Source: Syntrophobacterales bacterium
GTDB taxonomy: Bacteria > Desulfobacterota > Syntrophia > Syntrophales > UBA2192
Direction of reading: 5' to 3'
Length of the DNA stretch: 56,626 nucleotides
Assembly: GCA_018053845.1 (NCBI GenBank)
Contig: JAGPKU010000008.1
Location: 1-56,626 of the forward strand
Shown here: in pieces, positions 15,015-22,727 of the stretch
Layout of the letters: every line of letters starts with the position of its first letter
Numbering within the stretch: position 1 is the stretch's first letter
Position numbers and translations under genes: made by a program
Notes under the pieces: generated by a model
Database searches by the model: none
Told to the model about the DNA's origin: nothing
Seen by the model: only the letters and a program-made list of their open reading frames with translations

Positions 15015-15044
15015 GGGGAGGCCCCTCCGCGAAGGGGCCTCCCC
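15015..15044. promoter_or_regulatory. Strong GC hairpin between the DUF5320 and NifX-like genes
   Basis: GGGGAGGCCCCT, 6-base loop, AGGGGCCTCCCC: a perfect 12-bp stem with no T-run. It is more likely an mRNA-stabilising or processing element, or a Rho/attenuation site, than an intrinsic terminator. Confidence 0.55.
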
Positions 15045-15072
15045 ATCCCGCTTGAAAGGAGTGTCTCGAGAA

Positions 15073-15846
15073 ATGAAGATCGCCATCTCAACAGACGGCA
15101 ATTTCGTAGCCGCCCACTTCGGCCGTTGCCCGGCCTATACGCTGATCGACGTCGAAGACGGAAGGGTCACGGCCAGGGCAACGGTTCCGAACCCGGGCCA
15201 CCAGCCCGGTTTCATCCCCCGATTCCTTCACGAAAAGGGTGTCAACATGGTTTTGACCGGAGGGATGGGGCCCCGGGCGGAGGATATCTTTCAACAGCTG
15301 GGCATCAAGACCGTGCAGGGGGTGAGCGGGCCCGTCGATGATGTGATCCGGGCGTTCCTGGCCGGAACGCTCGAGGCCGGTCCGAGCGCCTGCGATCACC
15401 CCCACGGGGATCCTCACCATGACGCCCAGGCCGGGCGCGGGCAACCCGCGCAGCCGGCAGGGATCGGCGCGGCGGAAACGGGGACGGTCTGCGTCACGTC
15501 GGAGGGAAAGACCCTGGATTCGAACGTGGAGCCCCGGTTCGGCCGATGCCGTCATTTCCTCTTCGTGGACACGGCGACGATGCGCTTCGAGGCCGTCGAC
15601 AACGCCGCGGGCGGTGCCGCGGGCGGTGCCGGCATCCAGGCGGGCCAGCTGGTCGCATCCCGCGGCGCCAGGGCCGTCCTGACGGGAAACGTAGGTCCCA
15701 ACGCGTATCAGACCCTGCAGGCTGCCGGCATCGACATCTACACGGGGGCGTCCGGGACGGTTCGCGAGGCCGTGGAGAATTTCAAGAAAGGCGCCTACAG
15801 GAAGGCGGACAGTGCCACGGCCGGCGCAAAGTCGGGGATGCGATAG
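15073..15846 (+). CDS. Fused double NifX/NafY-like (dinitrogenase Fe-Mo cofactor biosynthesis) protein
   Basis: 257 aa made of two copies of the NifX/NafY-type fold. The first (about residues 1-108) starts MKIAISTDGNFVAAHFGRCP, and the second (about 140-245) includes LDSNVEPRFGRCRHFLFVD. Both have the AHFGRC/RFGRC turn and a GGMGP/GNVGP loop. The linker is rich in His, Asp and Gln (CDHPHGDPHHDAQ) and could bind metal. Stand-alone NifX-like proteins carry Fe-S or Fe-Mo cluster precursors. No nitrogenase gene is in the window, so a general Fe-S or metal-cluster carrier role is more likely. The start at 15073 is set by homology; the GGAG site is rather far. Confidence 0.85.
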   Translation: MKIAISTDGNFVAAHFGRCPAYTLIDVEDGRVTARATVPNPGHQPGFIPRFLHEKGVNMVLTGGMGPRAEDIFQQLGIKTVQGVSGPVDDVIRAFLAGTLEAGPSACDHPHGDPHHDAQAGRGQPAQPAGIGAAETGTVCVTSEGKTLDSNVEPRFGRCRHFLFVDTATMRFEAVDNAAGGAAGGAGIQAGQLVASRGARAVLTGNVGPNAYQTLQAAGIDIYTGASGTVREAVENFKKGAYRKADSATAGAKSGMR

Positions 15847-15865
15847 ACGGCACAGGAGGTCAGCC

Positions 15866-16129
15866 ATGCCGATTGGAAAAGGATCAGGACAGGGAGGCGG
15901 CCGCGGGACAGGCGGCGCAGGCCGCGCGGGCGGCGGAAGAGGCGGAGGGCACGGTGCAGGCGGAGGCGGAGGCCGCATGGGCGGCACCCGTGCAGGTGCC
16001 GGCCCCGGAGGAAACTGCCTGTGCCCGAACTGCGGGACGAAGGCTCCCCATACACCCGGCGTGCCCTGTTACACGGTGAAGTGTCCCGAGTGCGGGACAG
16101 CCATGGTGAGGGAACAGCCGCCATGGTGA
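15866..16129 (+). CDS. Gly-rich zinc-ribbon protein
   Basis: 87 aa. A Gly/Arg/Ala low-complexity N-terminal half (GGGRGTGG-type repeats) leads to a zinc-ribbon-like end with LCPNCGT and KCPECGT (two CxxC pairs), plus a Cys in GVPCYTV between them. AGGAGG stands before the ATG at 15866. The stop overlaps the next gene's start in ATGGTGA, indicating translational coupling with the first MinD-like ATPase. The function is unknown; a metal-handling or nucleic-acid-binding partner fits the neighbourhood. Confidence 0.8.
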   Translation: MPIGKGSGQGGGRGTGGAGRAGGGRGGGHGAGGGGGRMGGTRAGAGPGGNCLCPNCGTKAPHTPGVPCYTVKCPECGTAMVREQPPW

Positions 16130-17010
16130 TCGCCGTCGCAAGCGGAAAGGGCGGGACGGGCAAGACGACCGTGGCGGTCAACCTGGCCCGCGTGCTGGGG
16201 GATGTCCAGCTTCTCGACTGCGACGTGGAGGAGCCCAACGCCCATCTTTTCCTGAAGCCCGAGCTCACGGAGAAGACCCCGGCCCGGGTCATGGTGCCCG
16301 AGATCAATGAGGAGAAGTGCACCTACTGCGGGAAATGCGCGGAGGTCTGCGCCTTCAACGCGCTCGCCGTCATCCCCCCGAAGGCCGGACTCAAGGGCGG
16401 CGTTCTTGTCTTTCCGAATCTGTGCCACAGTTGCGGGGCCTGTTTCCTCCTTTGCCCGGAGGGTGCCGTCCGTGAGGTTCACCGGGAGATCGGCGCAGTC
16501 GAAGCAGGATGGGCTGGGGCCATCCGCTTCGTTCACGGCCGTCTGCATGTCGGCGAAGCCATGTCTCCCCCGCTGATCCGGCAGGTCAAGAAGCACATTG
16601 ACAGGACCCGGACGACCCTCATCGACGCGCCCCCGGGCACCTCGTGCCCGGTGATCAATGCCCTGGAAGGCAGTGACTACTGCCTGCTGGTGACGGAGCC
16701 GACCCCCTTCGGGCTCAACGACCTCATCCTTGCCGTCGAGGTCCTCCGGGTCATGGGGATCCCTCACGGGCTCGTCATCAACCGCTGCGACATCGGCGAT
16801 GACGGTGTGGAGTCCTATGCCAGGGACAACGGCATCCCGGTGCTGATGCGCATCCCCTTTGACCGGACGATCGCGGAGCTGTACTCCCGGGGGCTCAACA
16901 TCGTCGACCACAGCGAGGGCTACGCGAATCCATTCCGTGCCCTCTTCAAGGACATCGCGAATCATGCTGAAGCAAATCGTCATCATCAGCGGCAAGGGCG
17001 GCACGGGTAA
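16123..17010 (+). CDS. MinD/ParA-type ATPase with inserted 2x[4Fe-4S] ferredoxin domain (copy 1)
   Basis: 295 aa. The deviant Walker [11 protein letters not shown] (residues 7-16) is followed by an insertion of two CxxCxxCxxxC motifs (CTYCGKCAEVC and CHSCGACFLLC), then Walker B-like TLIDAPPGTSCPV and LVTEPTPFGL. The family is related to Mrp/Nbp35-type cluster carriers and is thought to handle Fe-S clusters or low-potential electrons with ATP use, but is biochemically poorly known. The start overlaps the zinc-ribbon gene by 7 bases, and its end overlaps the next ATPase gene by 47. Confidence 0.9.
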   Translation: MVIAVASGKGGTGKTTVAVNLARVLGDVQLLDCDVEEPNAHLFLKPELTEKTPARVMVPEINEEKCTYCGKCAEVCAFNALAVIPPKAGLKGGVLVFPNLCHSCGACFLLCPEGAVREVHREIGAVEAGWAGAIRFVHGRLHVGEAMSPPLIRQVKKHIDRTRTTLIDAPPGTSCPVINALEGSDYCLLVTEPTPFGLNDLILAVEVLRVMGIPHGLVINRCDIGDDGVESYARDNGIPVLMRIPFDRTIAELYSRGLNIVDHSEGYANPFRALFKDIANHAEANRHHQRQGRHG

Positions 17011-17854
17011 GACCGTCTTCACGGCGTCGCTTGCCGCCCTGGCGTCGAGGAAGGTCATGGTGGATTGCGACGTCGACGCGGCGGATCTGCACCTTCTGCT
17101 CAATCCCCGCATCGTCGAGACGCACGAATTCCGGGGAGGGAAAACGGCGCGCATCGACCCGGCCCTGTGTATCGGCTGCGGCAAGTGTGCCGAGTTGTGC
17201 CGTTTCGACGCGACCGAGGAGGGCGTCGACGCATTTTCCGTCGACCCCCTCGCCTGCGAGGGCTGCGGCCTTTGCGCCCGCATTTGTCCCGTCGACGCCG
17301 TCGTGATGGAGGAGCATCTCTCGGGTGAGTGGTATCGCTCGGAGACGGCCTACGGGCCTTTCGTCCACGCGAAACTGGGGATCGCCCAGGAGAATTCCGG
17401 CAAGCTCGTGGCCTGTATCCGGGAAGCGGCAAAAACGATTGCGCGATCGCTCGATCTGGATTACGTGATCATCGACGGTCCCCCGGGGATCGGCTGCCCC
17501 GTGCTGGCCTCGCTCACCGACACGGACCTTGCCGTCATCGTCACGGAGCCGAGCCTGTCGGGCATCCACGACGCGCGCCGCGTGATCGAACTGGCCCGGC
17601 ATTTCCGCATCCCCGCAGGCATCGTCATCAACAAGTGGGACATCAACCCGGAGCAGAGCCGGAATATCGAAGAACTGTGCTCGGAAGGGGTGAGCCTCCT
17701 GGGGCGTATTCCCTTCTCGAAGCAGGTGGCGGCATCCCTGATCAAGGCCAGGCCCTACGTCGAGACCGTGCAGGACGACGTCGCCGCCGCGATCCGCGCC
17801 GTCTGGGAAAAGATCGATTCCGAACCGGCGGGCAAGGATCGCCGGCCGTCATAG
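16964..17854 (+). CDS. MinD/ParA-type ATPase with inserted 2x[4Fe-4S] ferredoxin domain (copy 2)
   Basis: 296 aa paralogue of the preceding protein. It has Walker [11 protein letters not shown], two 4Fe-4S motifs ([11 protein letters not shown] and [11 protein letters not shown]), [10 protein letters not shown] and [14 protein letters not shown]. The two differ in sequence, so they probably form a heterodimer, as expected of paired genes of this family. The start at 16964 lies inside the end of copy 1 (47-base overlap), which suggests tightly coupled equimolar synthesis. It keeps the double-Lys signature of MinD ATPases. Confidence 0.9.
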   Translation: MLKQIVIISGKGGTGKTVFTASLAALASRKVMVDCDVDAADLHLLLNPRIVETHEFRGGKTARIDPALCIGCGKCAELCRFDATEEGVDAFSVDPLACEGCGLCARICPVDAVVMEEHLSGEWYRSETAYGPFVHAKLGIAQENSGKLVACIREAAKTIARSLDLDYVIIDGPPGIGCPVLASLTDTDLAVIVTEPSLSGIHDARRVIELARHFRIPAGIVINKWDINPEQSRNIEELCSEGVSLLGRIPFSKQVAASLIKARPYVETVQDDVAAAIRAVWEKIDSEPAGKDRRPS

Positions 17855-17888
17855 GAAATCTCAGAAAGGAGTCAGACACCATCAACCC

Positions 17889-18707
17889 ATGAAACCGATC
17901 CAGATCCAAGAACCGAGGGACGAAGACAAGCAGCTCAAGGACCGGATGTCCCGGATCAAGCACAAGATCATCGTCATGAGCGGCAAGGGCGGGGTGGGGA
18001 AGACCTCGGTGGCCGTCAACCTGTCCTACACCCTGGCGAGGGCCGGCCGGGAGGTCGGCATTCTCGACATCGACCTCCACGGACCCAACATCGCCAAGAT
18101 GCTGGGCGTCGAGGGGCGGGGCCTCGTCGGGTCCGAAAACGGCATCGAGGCCGTTCGGGTGCTGCCCAACCTGAAGGCGGCCAGCATCGCCTTCGCGCTG
18201 CCCAGCGCGGACAACCCCATCGTGTGGCGCGGCCCCATGAAGGCCAACGCCATCCGTCAGTTTCTCGAGGAGGTGAACTGGGGCGAACTGGACTTCCTGA
18301 TCGTCGACTCGCCGCCCGGCACGGGCGACGAGCCGCTGAGCGCCTGCCAGCTCATCCCGAATGTCAGCGGGGCCGTGATCGTGACCACCCCCCAGGACGT
18401 CTCGATCGTCGACGCGCGCAAGAGCGTGTTCTTCGCCCGCCAGCTCAAGATCCCCGTTCTCGGGATCATCGAGAACATGAGCGGCTTCGTCTGCCCGCAC
18501 TGCGGCAAAGAGACGCCGATCTTCAAGAAGGGCGGCGGCGAGAAGGCCGCGAAGGACCTCGGCGTCCCCTTCCTGGGGCGGATCCCCTTCGAGCCGGATC
18601 TGGTCGAGATGGCCGACCGGGGGCTCCCTTTTGTCCAGTCCCAGAAGGACTCGCCGTCGGCGGCGGCATTTCAGGAGATCGTGAGGAAGATCGTGACCTC
18701 CCTCTGA
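17889..18707 (+). CDS. Mrp/NBP35-type Fe-S cluster carrier ATPase
   Basis: 272 aa. Walker [11 protein letters not shown] (residues 31-40), a switch region ([14 protein letters not shown]), [17 protein letters not shown], and a late CPHC motif that bridges an [4Fe-4S] cluster between two subunits in Mrp/Nbp35 dimers. It should load Fe-S clusters onto apo-proteins in the cytosol. It lacks the DUF59 domain of some longer Mrp proteins. It lies 34 bases behind the second ferredoxin-ATPase, so the block has three related ATPases in a row. The ribosome site AAAGGAG is distant (about 17 bases) from the chosen ATG. Confidence 0.93.
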   Translation: MKPIQIQEPRDEDKQLKDRMSRIKHKIIVMSGKGGVGKTSVAVNLSYTLARAGREVGILDIDLHGPNIAKMLGVEGRGLVGSENGIEAVRVLPNLKAASIAFALPSADNPIVWRGPMKANAIRQFLEEVNWGELDFLIVDSPPGTGDEPLSACQLIPNVSGAVIVTTPQDVSIVDARKSVFFARQLKIPVLGIIENMSGFVCPHCGKETPIFKKGGGEKAAKDLGVPFLGRIPFEPDLVEMADRGLPFVQSQKDSPSAAAFQEIVRKIVTSL

Positions 18708-18735
18708 GATGCTGTCGGATCAAAGGTGCGCAACC

Positions 18736-18975
18736 ATGCCGATTTACGAGTATCAATGCGGGAACTGCGGCGAGCTGTCGGAATTCCTGATCAACGGCAG
18801 CGGGCGGGATCAGCCGGTCACCTGCCGGATGTGCGACAGCGATGACATGAAGCGGGTCCTCTCTCGGAGCGTCGTCGGCCGAAGCCGGGGTCCATCGGGC
18901 GGTCGCACCTGTTGCGGACGGGACGAACGATGCGGTCGGCCGCCCTGCGGCGGGGAGGGCCGTTGCGATCGGTGA
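18736..18975 (+). CDS. FmdB-like zinc-ribbon protein
   Basis: 79 aa starting MPIYEYQCGNCG, the FmdB-type regulatory zinc-ribbon signature, with the second pair in CRMCDSDD. The C-terminal tail is extended, with extra cysteines (TCCGRDERCGRPPCGGEGRC) that could bind metal. AAAGGTG lies 8 bases upstream. It belongs to the same co-directional block. The function of the family is unclear despite its name. Confidence 0.85.
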   Translation: MPIYEYQCGNCGELSEFLINGSGRDQPVTCRMCDSDDMKRVLSRSVVGRSRGPSGGRTCCGRDERCGRPPCGGEGRCDR

Positions 18976-19088
18976 TCGAGGCGGGACCCTCGATGCCGTC
19001 CGACATCGCACAGGCCCGGTTGCTTTCATGGGCCGATTGTGCTTAAGGATGAGAACAAGCACGACCGGTCGGAAGGGTCCCTGTCTCG

Positions 19089-19526
19089 ATGGAACGTGAC
19101 GCGGAAACGATACGGGCGCTGCTGGAGATGCTCTTCCAGCGGACCGGCAGGCGCTACTCGGAGAAACTGATTAGGCTCGGGACGGACGCGACGAACAACC
19201 GCCGCATCGAAAAGCCCGACGGCTACGCGATGCTCACGGGCGAGTGCGGCGACACGGTGGAGTTCTTTCTCCGGGTGGCCGACGGGAAGATCGAGGATGC
19301 CGCCTTTACGATCGACGGCTGCATCTCCGCCTTCGCGTCGATGGCCGCCGCGGCCGAGATGGCGCGGGGCAGGACCCTGCGGGGCTGCCTGAACATCAAT
19401 CAGAGCGCCATCGCGGAGTATCTCGGCGGGATGCCCGAGGAGGACCGCCACTGCGCCCTGCTGGCGGCCCGGGCCCTCCAGAAGGCCCTGCGGGACTATG
19501 CCGTCGGGAAAACGCGGAAAGGCTGA
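19089..19526 (+). CDS. NifU/IscU-like Fe-S cluster scaffold
   Basis: 145 aa. The three scaffold cysteines are in place: GECGDT (Cys53, with the usual Asp two residues on), DGCISAFAS (Cys78) and RHCALLAARAL (Cys122). An additional Cys100 lies between them. It should assemble Fe-S clusters for delivery to targets. No IscS-type desulfurase gene is in the window. It follows the FmdB-like gene by 113 bases and is 7 bases from TrmO. Confidence 0.9.
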   Translation: MERDAETIRALLEMLFQRTGRRYSEKLIRLGTDATNNRRIEKPDGYAMLTGECGDTVEFFLRVADGKIEDAAFTIDGCISAFASMAAAAEMARGRTLRGCLNINQSAIAEYLGGMPEEDRHCALLAARALQKALRDYAVGKTRKG

Positions 19527-19533
19527 ACAGGCG

Positions 19534-20043
19534 ATGCAGGAGATCCGTTACCGGCCCATCGGGGTCATCCGCACCCCGTTTGCGTCCCCCGAAGGCGTTC
19601 CGATCCGGCCGGCGGCCGCGAAGGGCGTCGTGGGGAGGGTTGAACTGGATCCCGGGCTGGCGGATGGGTTGAAGGACCTCGACGGTTTTTCCCATGTCAT
19701 CCTGATTTACCATTTCCACACGGCCAAGCCGGCGATGCTGAGGGTGAAACCCTACATGGACAGTGTCGAGCGGGGGGTCTTCGCGACGAGAAGCCCCGCA
19801 CGAACCAACGCGATAGGGATCTCGGTCGTCCGCCTGCTCGGGGTCGAGAAGAACGCCCTCCGGGTCGAGAATGTCGACATCGTCGACGGCACCCCCCTGC
19901 TGGACATCAAGCCCTACGTCCCCCAGTTCGACGGGGCGGAGGACGTGAGGATCGGCTGGCTGCAGGACAACGTCGGAAAGCTCGATCACACCCGGGACGA
20001 CGGACGCTTCGGCGTGGAGACCGGATCCGTGAAATCCGAATGA
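19534..20043 (+). CDS. trmO: TrmO-like tRNA (N6-threonylcarbamoyladenosine-37) methyltransferase
   Basis: 169 aa of the single-domain beta-barrel TrmO (VirR/YaeB) family. It starts RYRPIGVIRTPF, then has GFSHVILIYHFH, FATRSPARTNAIGISVVRL and DIVDGTPLLDIKPYVPQFD, all hallmarks. The enzyme methylates t6A37 in tRNA using SAM. Its place between Fe-S genes is common in anaerobes, where this short form may have another substrate. The start at 19534 is chosen by homology; it lies 7 bases after the scaffold gene. Confidence 0.85.
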   Translation: MQEIRYRPIGVIRTPFASPEGVPIRPAAAKGVVGRVELDPGLADGLKDLDGFSHVILIYHFHTAKPAMLRVKPYMDSVERGVFATRSPARTNAIGISVVRLLGVEKNALRVENVDIVDGTPLLDIKPYVPQFDGAEDVRIGWLQDNVGKLDHTRDDGRFGVETGSVKSE

Positions 20044-20083
20044 CATCCAATGCTGGAATTCTACTGAGGAAGGGAGAGAGATC

Positions 20084-21109
20084 ATGTTCCACGAGGAAAG
20101 ATGTGACTTTTGCGGAGACTGCCTGGCGCGGTGCAAGTACCTGGACTTCGACAAGGAGAGCGGGTCGGCGGCGATGCGGAAGCTCGTTGCGGGCGAGAAG
20201 TCCGACTGGATCTACGACTGTGTGACCTGCATGGCCTGCGACGAGTACTGCCCGACGAATGCCCGGCCTTTCGATCTCATCATCAGGCGGATGGAGGAGG
20301 CGGGCGATTTCACCGACCCGAAGCTGCGCGCCGACATGGCGGAGCGGTTCAAGCCCGAGGGCGAACCGAAACCGGTCAAGCCCGCCGAGCGCGTCATGTC
20401 GATCTGTGTCATGCAGGGCAATATGCCCTGGGCCATCCAGGGGCAGATCTTCGAGACGATCCCCCTGCTCAAGGGGAAGCACTACTTCTGCAACGTTCTC
20501 TTTTCCCACATGGGCGACGAGTCGATCCTGCGGGAGCGCCTCCAGGGGATGATCGACAACCTGGCCAAGTCCGGTGCCAAGGAGATCGTCTTCCTGCACG
20601 ACGACTGCTACGCGGCCATCAAGGGCATCGCCCCCGAGCTGGGGATCAAGATCCCGTTCAAGCCGATCCACCTCTTCGAGCACCTCCGGGACGTCCTGAA
20701 GGAGAAGAAGGGGAGCCTGAAGAAGCTCGACATGAAGGTCGCCTACCAGCGGCCCTGCGCCTCGCGCTACACGCCCGAGAAGGACCCCGTCGTCGACGAG
20801 ATCTTCGAACTCGTCGGCGTGAAACGCATGAAGCGGCAGTACGAGGGCGAGGATGCCCTGTGCTGCGGCGTGGAGGTGGCGGGCCCGGGCCTCAAGCTCT
20901 TCCCCCGCGGAAAGAACTACGAGCCCTTCCGGGTGAAGAACGTCGAGGACGCGAAGGCCAGCGGGGCCGAGGCGATGGTGTACCTCTGCCCGATGTGCTT
21001 CACGATCCTCAACAAGAAGGTCCGCGAGGCGGGCATGAAGAACTACATGATCAGTGACCTCTGCCGCCTCGCCCTCGGCGAGGAGCTTCCGGCGGACAGG
21101 CCGCAGTGA
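20084..21109 (+). CDS. Fe-S oxidoreductase with 2x[4Fe-4S] and a CCG (HdrB/GlcF-type) domain
   Basis: 341 aa. Two N-terminal cluster motifs (CDFCGDCLARC and CVTCMACDEYC) are followed by a cysteine-rich CCG-type domain with RPCASR, ALCCGVEVAG and LCPMCF. The earlier would-be CCG repeat is reduced to HDDCYAAI. Proteins of this kind (HdrB/D, GlcF, LutA-like) pass electrons between Fe-S carriers, flavoproteins and thiol-disulfide couples. No catalytic flavoprotein is adjacent, so it may serve the peroxiredoxin that follows or an unlinked partner. AAGGGAGAGAG lies before the ATG. Confidence 0.88.
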   Translation: MFHEERCDFCGDCLARCKYLDFDKESGSAAMRKLVAGEKSDWIYDCVTCMACDEYCPTNARPFDLIIRRMEEAGDFTDPKLRADMAERFKPEGEPKPVKPAERVMSICVMQGNMPWAIQGQIFETIPLLKGKHYFCNVLFSHMGDESILRERLQGMIDNLAKSGAKEIVFLHDDCYAAIKGIAPELGIKIPFKPIHLFEHLRDVLKEKKGSLKKLDMKVAYQRPCASRYTPEKDPVVDEIFELVGVKRMKRQYEGEDALCCGVEVAGPGLKLFPRGKNYEPFRVKNVEDAKASGAEAMVYLCPMCFTILNKKVREAGMKNYMISDLCRLALGEELPADRPQ

Positions 21110-21140
21110 TCCCCGGAGACGGCCGGGGATGACAAGTCCC

Positions 21141-21169
21141 TTGCGGAGCGCGGCCCGGCCGTCTAGAAT
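21141..21169 (+). promoter_or_regulatory. Candidate promoter for the selenoprotein peroxiredoxin
   Basis: TTGCGG, 17-base spacer, TAGAAT (5 of 6). A start near 21176 would give a short leader to the TTG at 21199 behind AAAGGAGGT, which supports the longer form of the protein. Confidence 0.5.
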
Positions 21170-21198
21170 ACATCATCTGAAGAAAGGAGGTGGACCCA

Positions 21199-21927
21199 TT
21201 GGTCGAAGAGGAAATCAAGGCAGGCTGTGCGAGGCCGACAGGGGGGCTCGTCGGCGAGGAGCCTCCAGGGGATCAACCAACTGAAGCGACGGAGCCTAAA
21301 AAGGAGGTGAGGTCCATGATCATGATCGGCAGGAAGGCGCCCGATTTCATGGCGCCGGGGTATTTCCAGGGCAAGTTCATCAACGTACATCTCTCGGACT
21401 ACCTGGGCAAATGGGTGCTTCTCTGCTTCTACCCGGGGGATTTCACCTTCGTCTGAGCAACGGAGATATCGGCGGTCGCCGATCGATACGCGGAATTCGA
21501 GAAACTCGGGGTCCAGGTGCTCACGATGAGCATCGACAGCGTCTTCGTCCACAAGATGTGGGTGGACCACGAGATCTCCAAGATGGTCAAGAAGGGGGTC
21601 GTTCCCTACCCGATGCTCTCCGACGTGGGGGGCAAGGTGGGGACGGCCTACGGCGTCTTTGATGACATGGCCGGGGTGGAGACCCGCGGCCGCTTCATCA
21701 TCGACCCCGACGGGGTGATCCAGGGCTACGAGGTGCTGACCCCGCCGGTGGGGCGAAACGTCTCGGAGAGCATTCGCCAGGTGCAGGCCTTCCAGCACGT
21801 GCGCAACAGCGGCGGAACGGAGGCCACTCCCTCCGGCTGGCGTCCCGGAAAGCTCACGCTCAAACCGGGGCCCGACCTGGTCGGCAACGTCTGGAAAGTG
21901 TGGAAGACCGAGATGGAACGGGATTGA
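21199..21927 (+). CDS. Selenocysteine-containing peroxiredoxin (in-frame UGA at the peroxidatic position)
   Basis: 242 aa if the TGA at 21454-21456 is read as selenocysteine (residue 86). The frame runs [19 protein letters not shown], exactly where AhpC/Prx proteins have the peroxidatic Cys, and stays open and well conserved to 21927 ([27 protein letters not shown]). A bacterial SECIS-like hairpin follows the UGA. The protein should reduce hydroperoxides in the cytosol. Two starts are possible: TTG 21199 (after AAAGGAGGT, adding a segment with CARPTGG) or ATG 21316 (after AAAAAGGAGGTG), which would make Sec residue 47. I favour the longer because a promoter lies just upstream. Sequencing error or pseudogene is unlikely given the exact site. 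Confidence 0.9.
21454..21483 (+). promoter_or_regulatory. Selenocysteine UGA and SECIS-like hairpin
   Basis: After the UGA, ATCGGC-GGTC-GCCGAT (21468-21483) forms a 6-bp stem with a GGUC loop. The loop lies 18-21 bases past the UGA, the distance needed for SelB recognition, and has the G-U core seen in the E. coli fdhF loop. Confidence 0.75.
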
Positions 21928-21953
21928 AGGACAGGAAAACGGAAGGAGCAAGG

Positions 21954-21985
21954 GAAGAGGCGGGCACCCCCCGCCTCTTTTTTTT
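21954..21985 (+). terminator. Rho-independent terminator after the peroxiredoxin
   Basis: GAAGAGGCGGG, 4-base loop, CCCGCCTCT then a run of eight T. It closes the 14-22 kb block. Confidence 0.9.
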
Positions 21986-22014
21986 GCGCTTTTATGCCCG
22001 GGAAACGGAACGGG

Positions 22015-22353
22015 TCAGGTATCGAGCCGGCCGATCCTTCTGCCGAAGAGGATTACGGAAAGGACGACCATTCCCAGGCCCAGCACGTTGATGACATCGC
22101 CCTCGTCCAGACACCCGATGGCCCAGCCGCCCGAGAACTTCGACAGCCACACATAGCCCATCCACAGGGTCGACAGCTCCGCCAGCTCCGAAAATCCCGC
22201 CTGCCATCTCGGCATGACAAAGACATCCAGCAGCTGTTTACCCGCCCCGATGCCGAGGCAAAGATGAAGGAGATTGCGGACATCTCGACGAAGGAAGCCA
22301 TGAATCCAACCGCAAAATGTGATCGGGTCACCAAGCCGGAAACTGATCAGCAA
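22015..22353 (-). CDS. Possible small membrane protein, unrecognised
   Basis: An open frame of up to 112 codons. The downstream half (from the Met at 22215) has GC-rich third positions like a real gene and ends with a membrane-like helix (VINVLGLGMVVLSVILFG) before a basic tail. The upstream part has weaker coding character, and the only start at the far end is TTG without a ribosome site. It could be a small membrane protein starting at 22215, a frameshifted remnant, or chance. A forward frame through 22227-22434 also looks partly coding, so the patch may be decayed. Confidence 0.3.
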   Translation of the reverse strand: MLISFRLGDPITFCGWIHGFLRRDVRNLLHLCLGIGAGKQLLDVFVMPRWQAGFSELAELSTLWMGYVWLSKFSGGWAIGCLDEGDVINVLGLGMVVLSVILFGRRIGRLDT

Positions 22354-22727
22354 TCGAGGTTACGGGAATTGGTTAAACGGTTTCCGATGAAGTCTGCCCT
22401 GGAGAATGCACAACCGGAAGTAAACCTGTCCTAAGAGTAACAATGGCTACTTCTTTGTCAAGCCTGAATTGCCCGGTCCGTATTGCCATTTCGGCCCGAG
22501 CCAAAACGGCATAGTAACCGTATAGTATCTGGATTATTGGACTTTTCGAGAAACTGTTCCGGAATGGGGCGTCCCCCGCATCTGACCCGGAGAGGCCCTC
22601 CGCGCCTGGTCGATTTTCAATAGCTTGAATTCATTTGATTATTTACGATTGGCTGCACGGCGGCCACGTGGTATCGTCCGTGCTCGGGAGGCGGACAGTG
22701 ACGAAACGAGTGTGTCCGAGGGACCTG
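22354..22727. other. Lower-GC intergenic stretch before the pilin gene
   Basis: About 370 bases with clearly lower GC than neighbours. It holds the tail of a forward open frame ending at 22434, a 14-base sequence GCCAAAACGGCATA at 22500-22513 repeated upstream of the LamG lipoprotein gene, and no recognisable gene or promoter. Confidence 0.4.
22500..22542 (+). repeat. Upstream element shared with 24207 (copy 1)
   Basis: GCCAAAACGGCATA followed by an AT-rich stretch with GGATTAT. The same 14-mer and a GGATTAT follow-on occur at 24207. Each copy lies about 220 bases upstream of a gene start (pilin or LamG lipoprotein). Confidence 0.45.

Noticed and set aside
21109-21130. ATCCCCG...CGGGGAT hairpin after the HdrB-like gene as a terminator
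   Set aside because: A short stem of 7 bp with no T-run; too weak to call.
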